A stretch of 34,219 bases of DNA from Syntrophobacterales bacterium (GCA_020060385.1 JAGVAH010000008.1:1-34219); one strand, 5' to 3'. Shown: positions 1-7,959, counted from the stretch's first letter. The notes: generated from the letters alone by a model not told the origin. A program made the numbers and translations.

Positions 1-1
1 A

Positions 2-157
2 GTGCTGGCCGAGCACTATCCCGCGCCCCTGCAACGGGTCGGCCTCCGGGACACCTTCGGCACCTCCGGCAAGGCGGAGATTCTCCTGAAGCATTACGGG
101 CTAATGCCCGATGATATTAAAAAGGCAGCCCTCAAGGCAGTGTCACGCAAAAATTAG
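2..157 (+). CDS. transketolase C-terminal subunit (3' end only)
   Basis: This is the last 51 codons of a gene that begins before the window, read in frame from base 2 to the TAG at 155-157. The peptide has the short C-terminal signature of split transketolases and related thiamine-diphosphate enzymes (GLRDTFGTSGKAEILLKHYG), followed by a helical tail. In that family the C-terminal half carries the pyrimidine-binding and regulatory domains and pairs with a separate N-terminal subunit in the non-oxidative pentose phosphate pathway. Only the tail is visible, so a full-length transketolase or a DXS-like enzyme cannot be formally excluded. The next gene starts about 90 bases downstream on the same strand. 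Confidence 0.75.
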   Translation: MLAEHYPAPLQRVGLRDTFGTSGKAEILLKHYGLMPDDIKKAALKAVSRKN

Positions 158-245
158 CGGTGAACAATTTTAGGTAGCCGGGTGAATGCCGGTCATGCAC
201 CAGAACCGTGGATCCCCGGCCGCTAATCATAGAAGGGGCAGTAGA

Positions 246-1502
246 GTGAGACCTTTTGGAGCCAAAACCTGCCAAACCAGCCCTGGTTGGTTTTCTTACC
301 AGATTTCTTCCGTCTTTTTGGCCCTTTTCCTGGTTGCTTCCTGGACCGGAGTGGTGGCTGCCGCGCCGGCGCAGGACTATGAATCCCTGCGGCTGATCAC
401 GGAAGCCATGCATGAAATTTCCCAGAAATACGTCTGGAAAAAGGGGGAAGAAGAGATAATTTATGGGTCCCTCCGGGGTTTGATGAATTCCCTGGATCCC
501 GATTCTTCTTTTCTCACCCCCCAGGAATATCAACAGGTTTTAAGCGGACATAAGGACCACTTGGCGGAAGCCGGGGTGGATTTGGTTTACAAAGACACCC
601 TCCTCACCGTGGTCGCCGCAGTGGAGGGGGGGCCGGCCTGGCGGGCCGGGTTGCGGCCGGGGGATCATATTCTCAAGATCAATGGGCATCTGGTGCGCAA
701 TCTCACCACCCAGGAGGCCAATCGCCGCTTCCAGGGAAAGGCGGGGACCACCCTCGACCTCCAGGTTTTACGCAATGGCCTGGTCAAACCCCTGGATCTA
801 AAGGTGACCCTGGAGCCCCTGGCCCCGGGGGGGGTGACCTATAAAATCCTGAAGGACTCCTACGTTTATATCCGTATGCCTTGCTTCACCCCGGAGACCG
901 TGACCCAGTTGGCCACCACCTTAAAACAACTGCAGCGTCATCAGCCGGCCCTGAAGGGCTATATTCTCGATCTCCGCAATAATGCCCGGGGGAATATTGA
1001 CCTGGCGGTGCGGGGGGCTTCCCTGTTCATCGGCGATAAAGAGGTCCTCACCGCCCGGGGACGGCCCCCGGAGCCGAGCCAGGTCTTTACCGGCCGGGCC
1101 AAATCGGAAATCTTTAAACCCGGCCAGCCCCTGGTGGCGCTGGTGGACGGCGGCACGGCCCGGGCCTCGGAAGCTCTGGCCGGCGCCCTCCGGGACCAGT
1201 ATGGCGCGGTGCTGCTGGGGAGCAAAACCGTGGGCCTCTGCGGACTCACCAAGACCCTGCCCCTCCAGGACGGCTCAGCTCTAGTGATGACCGTGGCCCA
1301 GTGTTATACGCCTAAAGGCCAGAAGATCCATGGCAAAGGTCTGGAGCCTGAGGTCGCAGGGAAGACCCCGGCGGCCAGCACCTCCGGGGTCACCACTCCG
1401 CCCAAGCTCTCTCCGGAGCAAGACCCCTGGGTGAACCAGGCTTTGGAGATCTTGAAGACCGGCAAGCCCCAAAAAGTGGCGGAAAAGGTGAAGAAGCCAT
1501 GA
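246..1502 (+). CDS. S41/CtpA-like pseudoprotease with PDZ domain (catalytic residues lost)
   Basis: This 418-residue exported protein is built like a C-terminal processing peptidase: a signal or anchor segment (about residues 15-40), a PDZ domain (about 105-185) and an S41 core (about 190-375). The GTG at 246 is preferred over an in-frame ATG at 186 because it has an AGAAGGGG ribosome site at 231-238 and sits right before the signal sequence. The catalytic positions are gone. Where CtpA has SASASE this protein has TARASE, so the nucleophile position (codon 1161-1163) is Arg. Exactly 25 residues later, the GKGSVQ site reads GLCGLT, so the Lys is Leu (codon 1236-1238) and the Gln is Thr. The fold and spacing are kept, which suggests a selected non-catalytic role such as scaffold, substrate adaptor or regulator. 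Its stop overlaps the start of the intact paralogue by 4 bases (ATGA), so the two are probably translationally coupled. Confidence 0.85.
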   Translation: MRPFGAKTCQTSPGWFSYQISSVFLALFLVASWTGVVAAAPAQDYESLRLITEAMHEISQKYVWKKGEEEIIYGSLRGLMNSLDPDSSFLTPQEYQQVLSGHKDHLAEAGVDLVYKDTLLTVVAAVEGGPAWRAGLRPGDHILKINGHLVRNLTTQEANRRFQGKAGTTLDLQVLRNGLVKPLDLKVTLEPLAPGGVTYKILKDSYVYIRMPCFTPETVTQLATTLKQLQRHQPALKGYILDLRNNARGNIDLAVRGASLFIGDKEVLTARGRPPEPSQVFTGRAKSEIFKPGQPLVALVDGGTARASEALAGALRDQYGAVLLGSKTVGLCGLTKTLPLQDGSALVMTVAQCYTPKGQKIHGKGLEPEVAGKTPAASTSGVTTPPKLSPEQDPWVNQALEILKTGKPQKVAEKVKKP

Positions 1503-2878
1503 CTTTGAGCCCTAGGCCTTGGAGAAACCCAATGATCATAAGAAAAATAATGGGGGCCGCCCTCACCCTTTCACTGATTCTGGTCCTTTTCTGGGGCCTG
1601 TCCCTGACGGATTCGACCCCGGTTAACGCCCGCTCCCGGTACGCTCCCCTGCAAATGGCCTCTCTGCCGGAGGTGATCTCACCGGCCACGGATGCCAAAC
1701 TCAAGGTCCTGGCTCAGGCCCTGGCCCTGGTGGAAGAGCAATATGTGGAGCCCAAGACCCCCAAGGATTTAATTTACGGGGCCATCCAGGGCGCGGTGAG
1801 CACCCTGGATTCCCACTCTTCCTTTATGACCCCGGAAGAATACCGGGAACTGCAGATCGAGACCAAGGGCAAGTTCAGCGGCATCGGCATCGAAATCACC
1901 CTGAAGGACCGGATCCTGACGGTGGTTTCTCCCATTGAAGGCACTCCCGCCTACCGCGCGGGCCTCCTGGCCGGGGACCAAATCGTCAAGATCAACGGCG
2001 CGCCCACTAAAAACATGTCCCTCACCGAAGCGGTGAAATCGATCCGGGGCCCCAAAGGCAGCAAGGTGACCCTGACCATCAACCGCCACGGTTTCACCCA
2101 GCCCAAGGACTTTGTCATCGTCCGGGAAATCATTCCCATTCGCAGCGTCAAGGCCCGGGTGGTGAACGACGGCATCGGCTACATCCGTCTGGCCAATTTC
2201 CAGGACCAGACCGACACCGACTTGCAGAACTACCTGAAGAAGATGCAACAGCGCCTCAAGCCCTTTAAAGGCCTGATCCTGGACCTGCGCAATGACCCGG
2301 GGGGCCTGCTGGAACAGGCGGTGCGGGTGGCGGATGAATTCCTCAACTCCGGGCTGATCGTCTATACGGAAGGCCGCACCCCCCACCAGAGCATGCGCTT
2401 TTACGCCCACCCCGGGGAAAAACTGGGGGTGCCCATTCCCATGGTGGTCCTGATTAACGAGGGCAGCGCCTCTGCCTCGGAAATCGTGGCCGGCGCGCTC
2501 AAGGACCAGAAGCGGGCGATTATCATCGGCACCAAAAGCTTCGGCAAGGGTTCGGTGCAGACCATCATTCCCCTGGAAGACGGCTCCGCCCTGCGCCTGA
2601 CCACCGCCCTCTATTACACTCCCAGCGGCACCACCATCCAGGACAAGGGTATTGTCCCGGATGAGGTGGTCAAGGAGAAGGAAATCCCCGCGGGCAAGAG
2701 CCTCCAGAAAGTGCGGGAAGAGTCCCTGAACAAGCACATGCGCAAAGAGGGACTCACGGATAGACCCTGGACCCAGCCCATCACCGCCGCGGAACTGGAT
2801 CAGGACCCCCAACTCAAGCGGGCCGTGGAGCTGATCCGCAACTGGCCCCCCAAAAAGTTGGCCCAGCAGGCGAAGTGA
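1499..2878 (+). CDS. ctpA: C-terminal processing peptidase (S41 family)
   Basis: This 459-residue periplasmic serine protease cleaves exported proteins near their C-termini. It has an N-terminal membrane or signal segment (about residues 12-35), a PDZ domain (about 122-205) that recognises substrate C-termini, and an S41 core. The Ser-Lys dyad is intact: Ser325 within GSASASE (codon 2471-2473), Lys350 within FGKGSVQ (codon 2546-2548), and the assisting Gln354. Translation may start at 1499, overlapping the upstream stop, or at the ATG at 1532, which has a GGAGA site ahead of it and is closer to the hydrophobic segment. The gene upstream is a catalytically dead copy. A strong terminator follows at 2929-2956. 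Confidence 0.95.
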   Translation: MTLSPRPWRNPMIIRKIMGAALTLSLILVLFWGLSLTDSTPVNARSRYAPLQMASLPEVISPATDAKLKVLAQALALVEEQYVEPKTPKDLIYGAIQGAVSTLDSHSSFMTPEEYRELQIETKGKFSGIGIEITLKDRILTVVSPIEGTPAYRAGLLAGDQIVKINGAPTKNMSLTEAVKSIRGPKGSKVTLTINRHGFTQPKDFVIVREIIPIRSVKARVVNDGIGYIRLANFQDQTDTDLQNYLKKMQQRLKPFKGLILDLRNDPGGLLEQAVRVADEFLNSGLIVYTEGRTPHQSMRFYAHPGEKLGVPIPMVVLINEGSASASEIVAGALKDQKRAIIIGTKSFGKGSVQTIIPLEDGSALRLTTALYYTPSGTTIQDKGIVPDEVVKEKEIPAGKSLQKVREESLNKHMRKEGLTDRPWTQPITAAELDQDPQLKRAVELIRNWPPKKLAQQAK

Positions 2879-2928
2879 GGGTTTACCGTTTTCCGTTGAA
2901 AACCGGAACAACGCTTGTACAGCTTGAG

Positions 2929-2956
2929 GGGGAATGATTAAATCATTCCCCTTTTT
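2929..2956 (+). terminator. Rho-independent terminator after ctpA
   Basis: A 9-bp perfect stem (GGGGAATGA pairing with TCATTCCCC, loop TTAAA) is followed at once by TTTTT. It lies 50 bases after the ctpA stop and ends the tkt/ctp transcription unit before der. Confidence 0.9.
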
Positions 2957-3032
2957 AATCAGGGCGAGGAGGGCGGTTTTTCATTAATTTTCGTCTTCGC
3001 TATCCCCTTCCCTTCAAAGTTTCCTTAACTGA

Positions 3033-3061
3033 TTGATTAATCGATTGAAAACTGCTTATTT
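3033..3061 (+). promoter_or_regulatory. possible sigma-70 promoter for der
   Basis: TTGATT (3033-3038) and TTATTT (3056-3061) are separated by 17 bases in an AT-rich stretch between the ctpA terminator and der. The predicted transcript would start about 15 bases before the ATG, leaving no room for a ribosome-binding site. None is visible ahead of that ATG. Moderate match only. Confidence 0.35.
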
Positions 3062-3081
3062 ATTCAGCCTTCGCAATCAAA

Positions 3082-4455
3082 ATGTCTAGTTCTTTTCACG
3101 GAAAACGGAAAACGGAAAACGGAAAACCCTCAGTACCAGAGGGCCTGGTGGCCATCATCGGCCGGGCCAACGTGGGCAAATCCACCCTTTTTAACCGCCT
3201 GACCCGCACTTCCCAGGCCCTGGTGGCGGATTTTCCCGGGGTCACCCGGGACCGCCTCTATGGGCAGGTGGACTGGGAAGATTTTTCGTTTTTGCTGGTG
3301 GACACCGGCGGCCTGGTGGGGGGCGAGGAGGAGTTGGGAGAACTGGTGCGCCGCCAGGCCGAGGCCGCGGTGGCGGAAGCCGACGTCCTCCTCCTGGTGA
3401 TGGACGGCAAAGAGGGCCCCCAGGCCGGGGACGGGGAGGTGATCGACTACCTGCGGCGCACCGGCAAGCCCTTCCTCCTGGTGGTGAACAAGATTGACCA
3501 TCCGGGCCGGGAGGAGCGGCTCCCGGAATTCTACCGCTTCGGCGTCACCCCCCTGCTGCCCGTGTCCGCGGTCCACGGCCTGGGTCTGGACGCCCTCCTG
3601 GCGGCCCTGGTCGAGAAACTGCCCCAACCGGAAGAGGCCGCGGAGCCGCCCCTGCCGGGCATCCGGGTGGCCATCCTGGGCCGGCCCAACGTGGGGAAAT
3701 CCTCCCTGGTCAACCGCTTCCTGGGCCAGGAGCGCCTCCTGGTTAGTCCCCGGCCGGGGACCACCCGGGACGTGGTGGATACGCCCTTGACCTGGCAGGA
3801 TCAGGATTATGTCCTGGTGGATACCGCGGGGCTGCGGCGGCCCAGCCAGGTGGCGGCCGGGCTGGAGAGGCAAATGGTGCTCAAGGCCATCAAGGCCCTG
3901 TCCCGGGCGGAAGTGGCGCTGCTGCTCCTGGACGCCCAGGAGGGGCTGACCCAGCAGGACCTGCGCATCGCCGGGCTCATCCAGGATCAGGGCAAGGGTT
4001 GCCTCATCCTGGTGAATAAGTGGGACCTGGTGAAGCCAGACCCCCAGCAGGCCCAAAAGGTCCTGGAGCGGGTGGCCTCGGGCTTGGAGGTCATAGCTTA
4101 CGTGCCGGTGCTGCCGGTCTCCGTCAAGACCGGTTACAACACCCACAAGGTCTTTCCTTTACTCCACGACATTTACCAACAGAGCCGGCGCCGGGTGGCC
4201 ACCCGGGAACTCAACCTGCTCCTCAAGGAGATCACCGACCGGGTGCCCCCCTCCCGGTACCGGGACCGGCCGGTGAAATTCCTTTACCTGACCCAGGCGG
4301 AAATCCAGCCTCCCACCTTCATCGCCTTTGTCAATCAACCCGCAGGGGTCAAGGACTCCTACCGCCGCTACCTGGTGAAGCAGTTGCGGGAGAGGTTGAA
4401 CCTCCCCCACGCGCCGGTGCGCCTCTACCTGAAAGGCAGAAAGCGCCGGGGCTAG
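3082..4455 (+). CDS. der: ribosome-assembly GTPase Der (EngA)
   Basis: This 457-residue double-GTPase is needed for late assembly of the 50S ribosomal subunit. The first G domain has its P-loop at residues 27-34 (GRANVGKS), then DTGG and NKID. The second has GRPNVGKS at 200-207, then DTAG and NKWD. A KH-like RNA-binding domain fills about residues 370-457. Two details are odd. The first P-loop has Ala where Pro is usual. A 20-residue basic N-terminal extension is encoded by a heptamer repeat. No other ATG, GTG or TTG lies between 3082 and the first P-loop that would leave the fold intact, so 3082 is the likely start although no Shine-Dalgarno sequence precedes it. Confidence 0.95.
   Translation: MSSSFHGKRKTENGKPSVPEGLVAIIGRANVGKSTLFNRLTRTSQALVADFPGVTRDRLYGQVDWEDFSFLLVDTGGLVGGEEELGELVRRQAEAAVAEADVLLLVMDGKEGPQAGDGEVIDYLRRTGKPFLLVVNKIDHPGREERLPEFYRFGVTPLLPVSAVHGLGLDALLAALVEKLPQPEEAAEPPLPGIRVAILGRPNVGKSSLVNRFLGQERLLVSPRPGTTRDVVDTPLTWQDQDYVLVDTAGLRRPSQVAAGLERQMVLKAIKALSRAEVALLLLDAQEGLTQQDLRIAGLIQDQGKGCLILVNKWDLVKPDPQQAQKVLERVASGLEVIAYVPVLPVSVKTGYNTHKVFPLLHDIYQQSRRRVATRELNLLLKEITDRVPPSRYRDRPVKFLYLTQAEIQPPTFIAFVNQPAGVKDSYRRYLVKQLRERLNLPHAPVRLYLKGRKRRG
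3099..3126 (+). repeat. four tandem CGGAAAA heptamers inside the 5' end of der
   Basis: Four exact copies of the heptamer CGGAAAA lie in codons 6-15 of der and encode part of its atypical Lys-rich N-terminal extension. A related sequence lies inverted at the end of ctpA (about 2875-2903): CCGTTTTCCGTT there is the complement of AACGGAAAACGG here. Gain or loss of one unit would shift the der frame. Confidence 0.8.
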
Positions 4456-4699
4456 CCCCACGGAGGTGGCGGCGCGGCACCGGCCTTCCCCAAATCACCT
4501 CCGGGAAACCTGGAACCCAGGGCTTAGGGAGAGAGAAAAAGACAAAATTAGTTTTGGGTGGCGAGGATAATTGCAGACGTGGACTGGGGAAAATTCCGCC
4601 ACAAGGAGTAGCGGGATTCAATGAAATAATTATCCCTGCCCCTGCCTGCCGCTGCCGGAGTCGGGGATTGGTAATTAACCGCAGTTTTGCCGGATTGTT

Positions 4700-4999
4700 C
4701 TAAACTTTAACCAGCCGCAGTGTGGGGCGCCCGCCCTGTCGGCGCTCCGTCTTGATGGCATTCCCTTTCTTCAGGGCATTTTTGACCCGGACCCCGTTGA
4801 TCAGGAAGTAGGCGATCACCGCCCTTTCCCAGGCGGGAGAGACCTCCAATTGCTCCATGCGGGTTTTGAAATAATTAAGAAGTTCGTTAAGGTCCGGTTC
4901 GTCGTAAGCAAGTACTCGGTCAGCTAAGCGTTCAATGGCTTCAGCGATCATGAATGCGATCTTTCTTCCTCCAGCAATTTTCTGTCCCATTGCGGACAC
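4700..4999 (-). CDS. small protein of unknown function
   Basis: This open frame of up to 99 residues has no family I recognise. It is predicted to be mostly helical, with an acidic middle (AYDEPDLNELLNYFKTRME) and a basic C-terminal tail (RRQGGRPTLRLVKV). The longest form starts at GTG 4999, which has no ribosome site. An ATG at 4951 has GGAGGA about 13 bases upstream and gives 83 residues. A TTGACT hexamer lies just upstream on the same strand. It converges with der and follows the creatininase gene. Amino-acid composition looks like a real protein and not a shadow of another gene, but support is modest. Confidence 0.5.
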   Translation of the reverse strand: MSAMGQKIAGGRKIAFMIAEAIERLADRVLAYDEPDLNELLNYFKTRMEQLEVSPAWERAVIAYFLINGVRVKNALKKGNAIKTERRQGGRPTLRLVKV

Positions 5000-5050
5000 T
5001 AAAACACATGGGACAAAAAGTCAAGAAAAAGTATCAGTACAAAAAAATGT

Positions 5051-5785
5051 TCAGGTTATTTTTTCCCCTTCCAGGGCCGCGATCACCTGGAGCAGACGCC
5101 GCACCTCCGCCCGCAAAATCTCCTCCCCCTGGGCCGGGGTGGCCGGGGACGGATCGCCCCATACCCCCCCGGGCCAAAAACGCCGCTTGTCCCGCACCAG
5201 GATATACTTGGGAAACGCAGGCCACTCCGCCGGGGCCGTGCCCTTGACCAAATGGGGGGACGCGGCCAGCATGAGCGCGGTCTCCACCTCCCCGGCGTGG
5301 GCGTCGCCTTTAGTGCGCACCAGGTGGGGATTTTCGGTGAGAACCTCCCGGAGCAGGTCCAGGACATTGACCACCGCCACCCGGATCTCCGGGAGCGCGG
5401 CCAGCAAGGTCTCCCCCGCCTCCAGGAGCGCGGCCATATGGGTGCCCCCGGCATGGCCGCTGAGGATGACCAGGTTAGAAAATCCCTGGCGCCAAAACTC
5501 CCAGCCCAGGTCCAGCACCAAAGCCCGGAGCGTGTCCCCGGAAATGCTCACCGTGCCCGGGTGCTCCCGGGTGGAGCGGCAGACCCCGTAAAATATAGGC
5601 GGCGCCACCACGATGGGGTGCTCCCGGGCTACCCTGCGGGCCACCTCCAGGGCATGAAACGCGTCCGTGCCCAGGGGCAGATGGGGCCCATGCTCCTCCA
5701 GGGAGCCCACGGGGAGGATCACCGTCCGCCCCTTTTCCCGGGCCGCCTCGAATTCCGGCATGGTCAGGTCTTCCCAGTCAGCCAT
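5051..5785 (-). CDS. creatininase-family amidohydrolase
   Basis: This 244-residue metal-dependent hydrolase belongs to the creatinine amidohydrolase superfamily, whose members open cyclic amides or process small peptides and pterin-like substrates. Visible metal-site motifs are GSLEEHGPHLP with Glu30 and His32, GTD with Asp41, SGHAGGTH with His111, and GDAHAGEVETALM with the distal Glu. The spacing from His32 to Asp41 equals that of true creatininase. The full family length is present. The ATG at 5785 begins MADWEDLTMPEFE, typical of the family's N-terminus. There is no informative neighbour, so the substrate cannot be named. The mycofactocin factor MftE is in the same family but no mycofactocin genes are seen here. 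Confidence 0.85.
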   Translation of the reverse strand: MADWEDLTMPEFEAAREKGRTVILPVGSLEEHGPHLPLGTDAFHALEVARRVAREHPIVVAPPIFYGVCRSTREHPGTVSISGDTLRALVLDLGWEFWRQGFSNLVILSGHAGGTHMAALLEAGETLLAALPEIRVAVVNVLDLLREVLTENPHLVRTKGDAHAGEVETALMLAASPHLVKGTAPAEWPAFPKYILVRDKRRFWPGGVWGDPSPATPAQGEEILRAEVRRLLQVIAALEGEKIT

Positions 5786-5915
5786 GGCTCGCCATCCTGC
5801 TCCCCTTGATCTGGTCGGCTCTTTAAGGGAGCAACTTTAGCCCCCTGAGTTCCACCCCATCAAAATCCCCCCCAATATGGCCACCGCTCCCTTCAGTTCC
5901 TAATCCTCCCCTCAA

Positions 5916-6095
5916 TTATTGGAGGAGCAGCTGCAAAATACCGGGCAGGGTCTTAGTCTTTGCCGCAAAATTAATCCCCCACAGGTTGCCGGTGGTAATG
6001 GAGCGGTCAGTGGAGGTGCCGGTGGTCACCACCTTAGGCAGAAACTCATATCCGGCCTTGGTGACCTGGATGTTATAGGTGGACGCGGACGGCAC
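5916..6095 (-). pseudogene. in-frame continuation of the C10 peptidase beyond the TAG
   Basis: Downstream of the TAG at 6098-6096 the same frame stays open for 59 codons to a TAA at 5918-5916. The peptide (VPSASTYNIQVTKAGYEF, then LPKVVTTGT) is what the rest of a carboxypeptidase-regulatory-like beta sandwich normally looks like. The stop therefore splits one domain and does not end the protein naturally. Possible causes are a recent nonsense change, an assembly or sequencing error, or stop-codon readthrough. Confidence 0.7.
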
Positions 6096-7532
6096 CTAGG
6101 CCAGGGCGTAAATACCCCGGAAATTGGTGGTGGCGGCGTACGTCCCCCCTCCATTCCTGGTGGCCGTAACCGTGGTCCCCTCGAGGGCCTTGCCCCCCGC
6201 CATGACCCGGCCGCTGATGATCTCCCCGGCGCCGCTGGTATAAATATTATAGAGACACTCCAAAACCAGATTATAGGTGCCTTGCGTTTTGGTATCGACA
6301 TTGGGCAGATTGTACCAGGCATCTTCAAGGCCGTTCCAACCCATGTTCAAATGATGGTATAAGGTGGACAAATTATAACCATAACCATCGGCCACCACGT
6401 CGTGTCCATTTTTAGGGTCGCTCATATTGATGATCCCCAATTGCACCGGCAGGGAAGCATCCAGGTTGGCGTTGATCATCGCCTTGAGGTTGGCATTGGG
6501 AATCCCGGTCTCGGCCCCGCCATCGATGACATTTTTATAGTTAAAGGTATTAACCAAGGCCAGACGGACATCCGAGGTATTAGCTGCCGAGGACTCCTTG
6601 GTGTATTCCATCTTAATGGCGGTCGCCGCGTCATGGATCAAGGCGCCGATGGCCTGGAGCTGCACATCGTTGGCGCCTGTCTTCGGCTCCGCCACCATAT
6701 TTCCCCAGTCATAAGCCCCCCCTTTGCCATCTCCGCCCCTGAGTTTTTCCTGCTTGTCTCTGCCATCCACCTTGATGGTGAATTCCGGCGTTCCGACCTT
6801 GTCCGTGGGGTGTTTATGGTGCCGCATAATTTGAGCCATGGCCGTGGCCACGCAGCCACAGGGGTAATTGCTGACACTGCCCGGATCATAAGGGGGAGTA
6901 TAGAAATTGTAGCAGGCCTTCACAGCGGTCCCGATAGTCACTACGTCCTGGTCCCAGCGGGTCGCTACCAGGGGATCCACCCTGGGGTCCGAGACCGTGG
7001 GCAGGCCGGATTCCTGCCCCCGGTTTTCCAAGAGGCCAGCCTCCGTCCCCTGGTTGAGCAAAGATTGCCATTTGCTCCAGGCCTGGGCTTGCGCGCCTTG
7101 GGGCTGAAAAGGCACCTTTTCCGTCTGCGCCTGGGCTGCCGCGGCCCGGACTAGGGCCAGCCGCTGGGGCACATCCCTGGTGACCCAAGCCCCCAGGGGG
7201 TTGGCGCCGGAGGGATCATATTGTCCCTGGGGGGCGAAGGCGATAATCGGCTCCACCAGGTCGTCCCCGGGCACGATGACCAAACTCTGGGGCTCCAAAT
7301 AAACCACATAGTAGGCGATTCCCGTTTGCCCCTGAAAGGCTTGGACCTCTTTTACCTGCCGGCCCATGATGGCGTCCAGGGGTCTGCTGTCCCGGGCCAG
7401 CCAGCCCCGCACCACCCGTTGGGCCTGGTCGGCAGTGGTGGGCGCGGCCGGGACTGACGCCGGAATAAGCCAAATGCTCAGGAAAAAAATGTCGGCCAGG
7501 ATGATGGTCACTCTTTGATGATTTTTTTTCAC
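6096..7532 (-). CDS. secreted C10 (streptopain-like) cysteine peptidase, C-terminal domain cut by TAG
   Basis: This 478-residue protein has a signal peptide (about residues 1-29, cut near SVPA-A), a propeptide of the Spi/SpeB-prodomain kind (about 30-190) and a C10 peptidase domain. The active-site Cys is Cys227 in CGCVATAMAQIM. The catalytic His is His377 in GHDVVADGYGY. After the peptidase comes the start of a carboxypeptidase-regulatory-like beta domain (ISGRVMAGGKALEGTTV...), but a TAG at 6098-6096 stops translation in mid-domain. The same frame continues for another 59 sensible codons. Translation begins at GTG 7532, with GAGAAGG just upstream. The peptidase core appears complete and probably active. 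The gene stands alone, divergent from the nuo operon. Confidence 0.88.
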   Translation of the reverse strand: MKKNHQRVTIILADIFFLSIWLIPASVPAAPTTADQAQRVVRGWLARDSRPLDAIMGRQVKEVQAFQGQTGIAYYVVYLEPQSLVIVPGDDLVEPIIAFAPQGQYDPSGANPLGAWVTRDVPQRLALVRAAAAQAQTEKVPFQPQGAQAQAWSKWQSLLNQGTEAGLLENRGQESGLPTVSDPRVDPLVATRWDQDVVTIGTAVKACYNFYTPPYDPGSVSNYPCGCVATAMAQIMRHHKHPTDKVGTPEFTIKVDGRDKQEKLRGGDGKGGAYDWGNMVAEPKTGANDVQLQAIGALIHDAATAIKMEYTKESSAANTSDVRLALVNTFNYKNVIDGGAETGIPNANLKAMINANLDASLPVQLGIINMSDPKNGHDVVADGYGYNLSTLYHHLNMGWNGLEDAWYNLPNVDTKTQGTYNLVLECLYNIYTSGAGEIISGRVMAGGKALEGTTVTATRNGGGTYAATTNFRGIYALA

Positions 7533-7639
7533 GGCCTTCTCAGGGACTCCTTGGCGATAATCTCAGTCACTGGCTGGCATCGAGGGGAGCTCCCCACTGG
7601 AGTGGGGTGAGGATAGCACACTGTGCTTCCATAATAATA

Positions 7640-7819
7640 AAGAAAAGATGGCCATCTTCTCAACCTCTGGCACCTGTAAGCGCGAAGAGAGTGGCCGGGT
7701 GCCTGCCGGCACCCTGGTAGCACTAGGAAAGGATACTGGGGCTGGGACTGGCCGGGCCTCGCTTTGCATCGGTGCCTTGAGAAATAAACCATTGAGTTTA
7801 TCGGCCCATGGCCACCCCC
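7640..7819 (-). ncRNA. candidate structured leader RNA of the C10 peptidase (GEMM-like elements)
   Basis: On the - strand, upstream of the peptidase gene, GGCACC is followed by GATGCAAAGC. About 60 bases later comes GCTACCAGGGTGCCGG, and GGCACC can pair with GGTGCC. The order and wording recall class I cyclic-di-GMP (GEMM) riboswitches (GGCAAACC...GACGCAAAGC...GCCGGGTTGCC), but the P2 hairpin expected between GGCA and GACGCAAAGC is absent here. Further down, a palindrome AAGATGGCCATCTT followed by TTCTTTATT (about 7657-7635) could act as a weak terminator. The leader also contains CCCCACTCCAGTGGGG. It is either a degenerate GEMM, another structured RNA, or chance. Confidence 0.28.
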
Positions 7820-7959
7820 GGATAAATGCGGCCCGGGGGCCTAATCTGCAGCCCCTCAAGTCCCCCCTTTCAATTCTCCCCACATCGCTATACTCCCTAT
7901 TCTTAGTGGGCCTCCGCCTTCGGCCTAGGAGATTTTTCCCGGTGTACAGAAAAAAACCC

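Noticed and set aside
4020-4703. 227-codon + strand frame across the end of der
   Set aside because: Its first two thirds overlap der in another frame and its product is Pro/Gly/Arg-rich, a typical shadow of G+C-rich codons. It has no ribosome site.
6096-6098. TAG read as pyrrolysine
   Set aside because: No pyl genes or other supporting signals are in the window, and TAG ends several normal genes here. It is kept only as one of several explanations.
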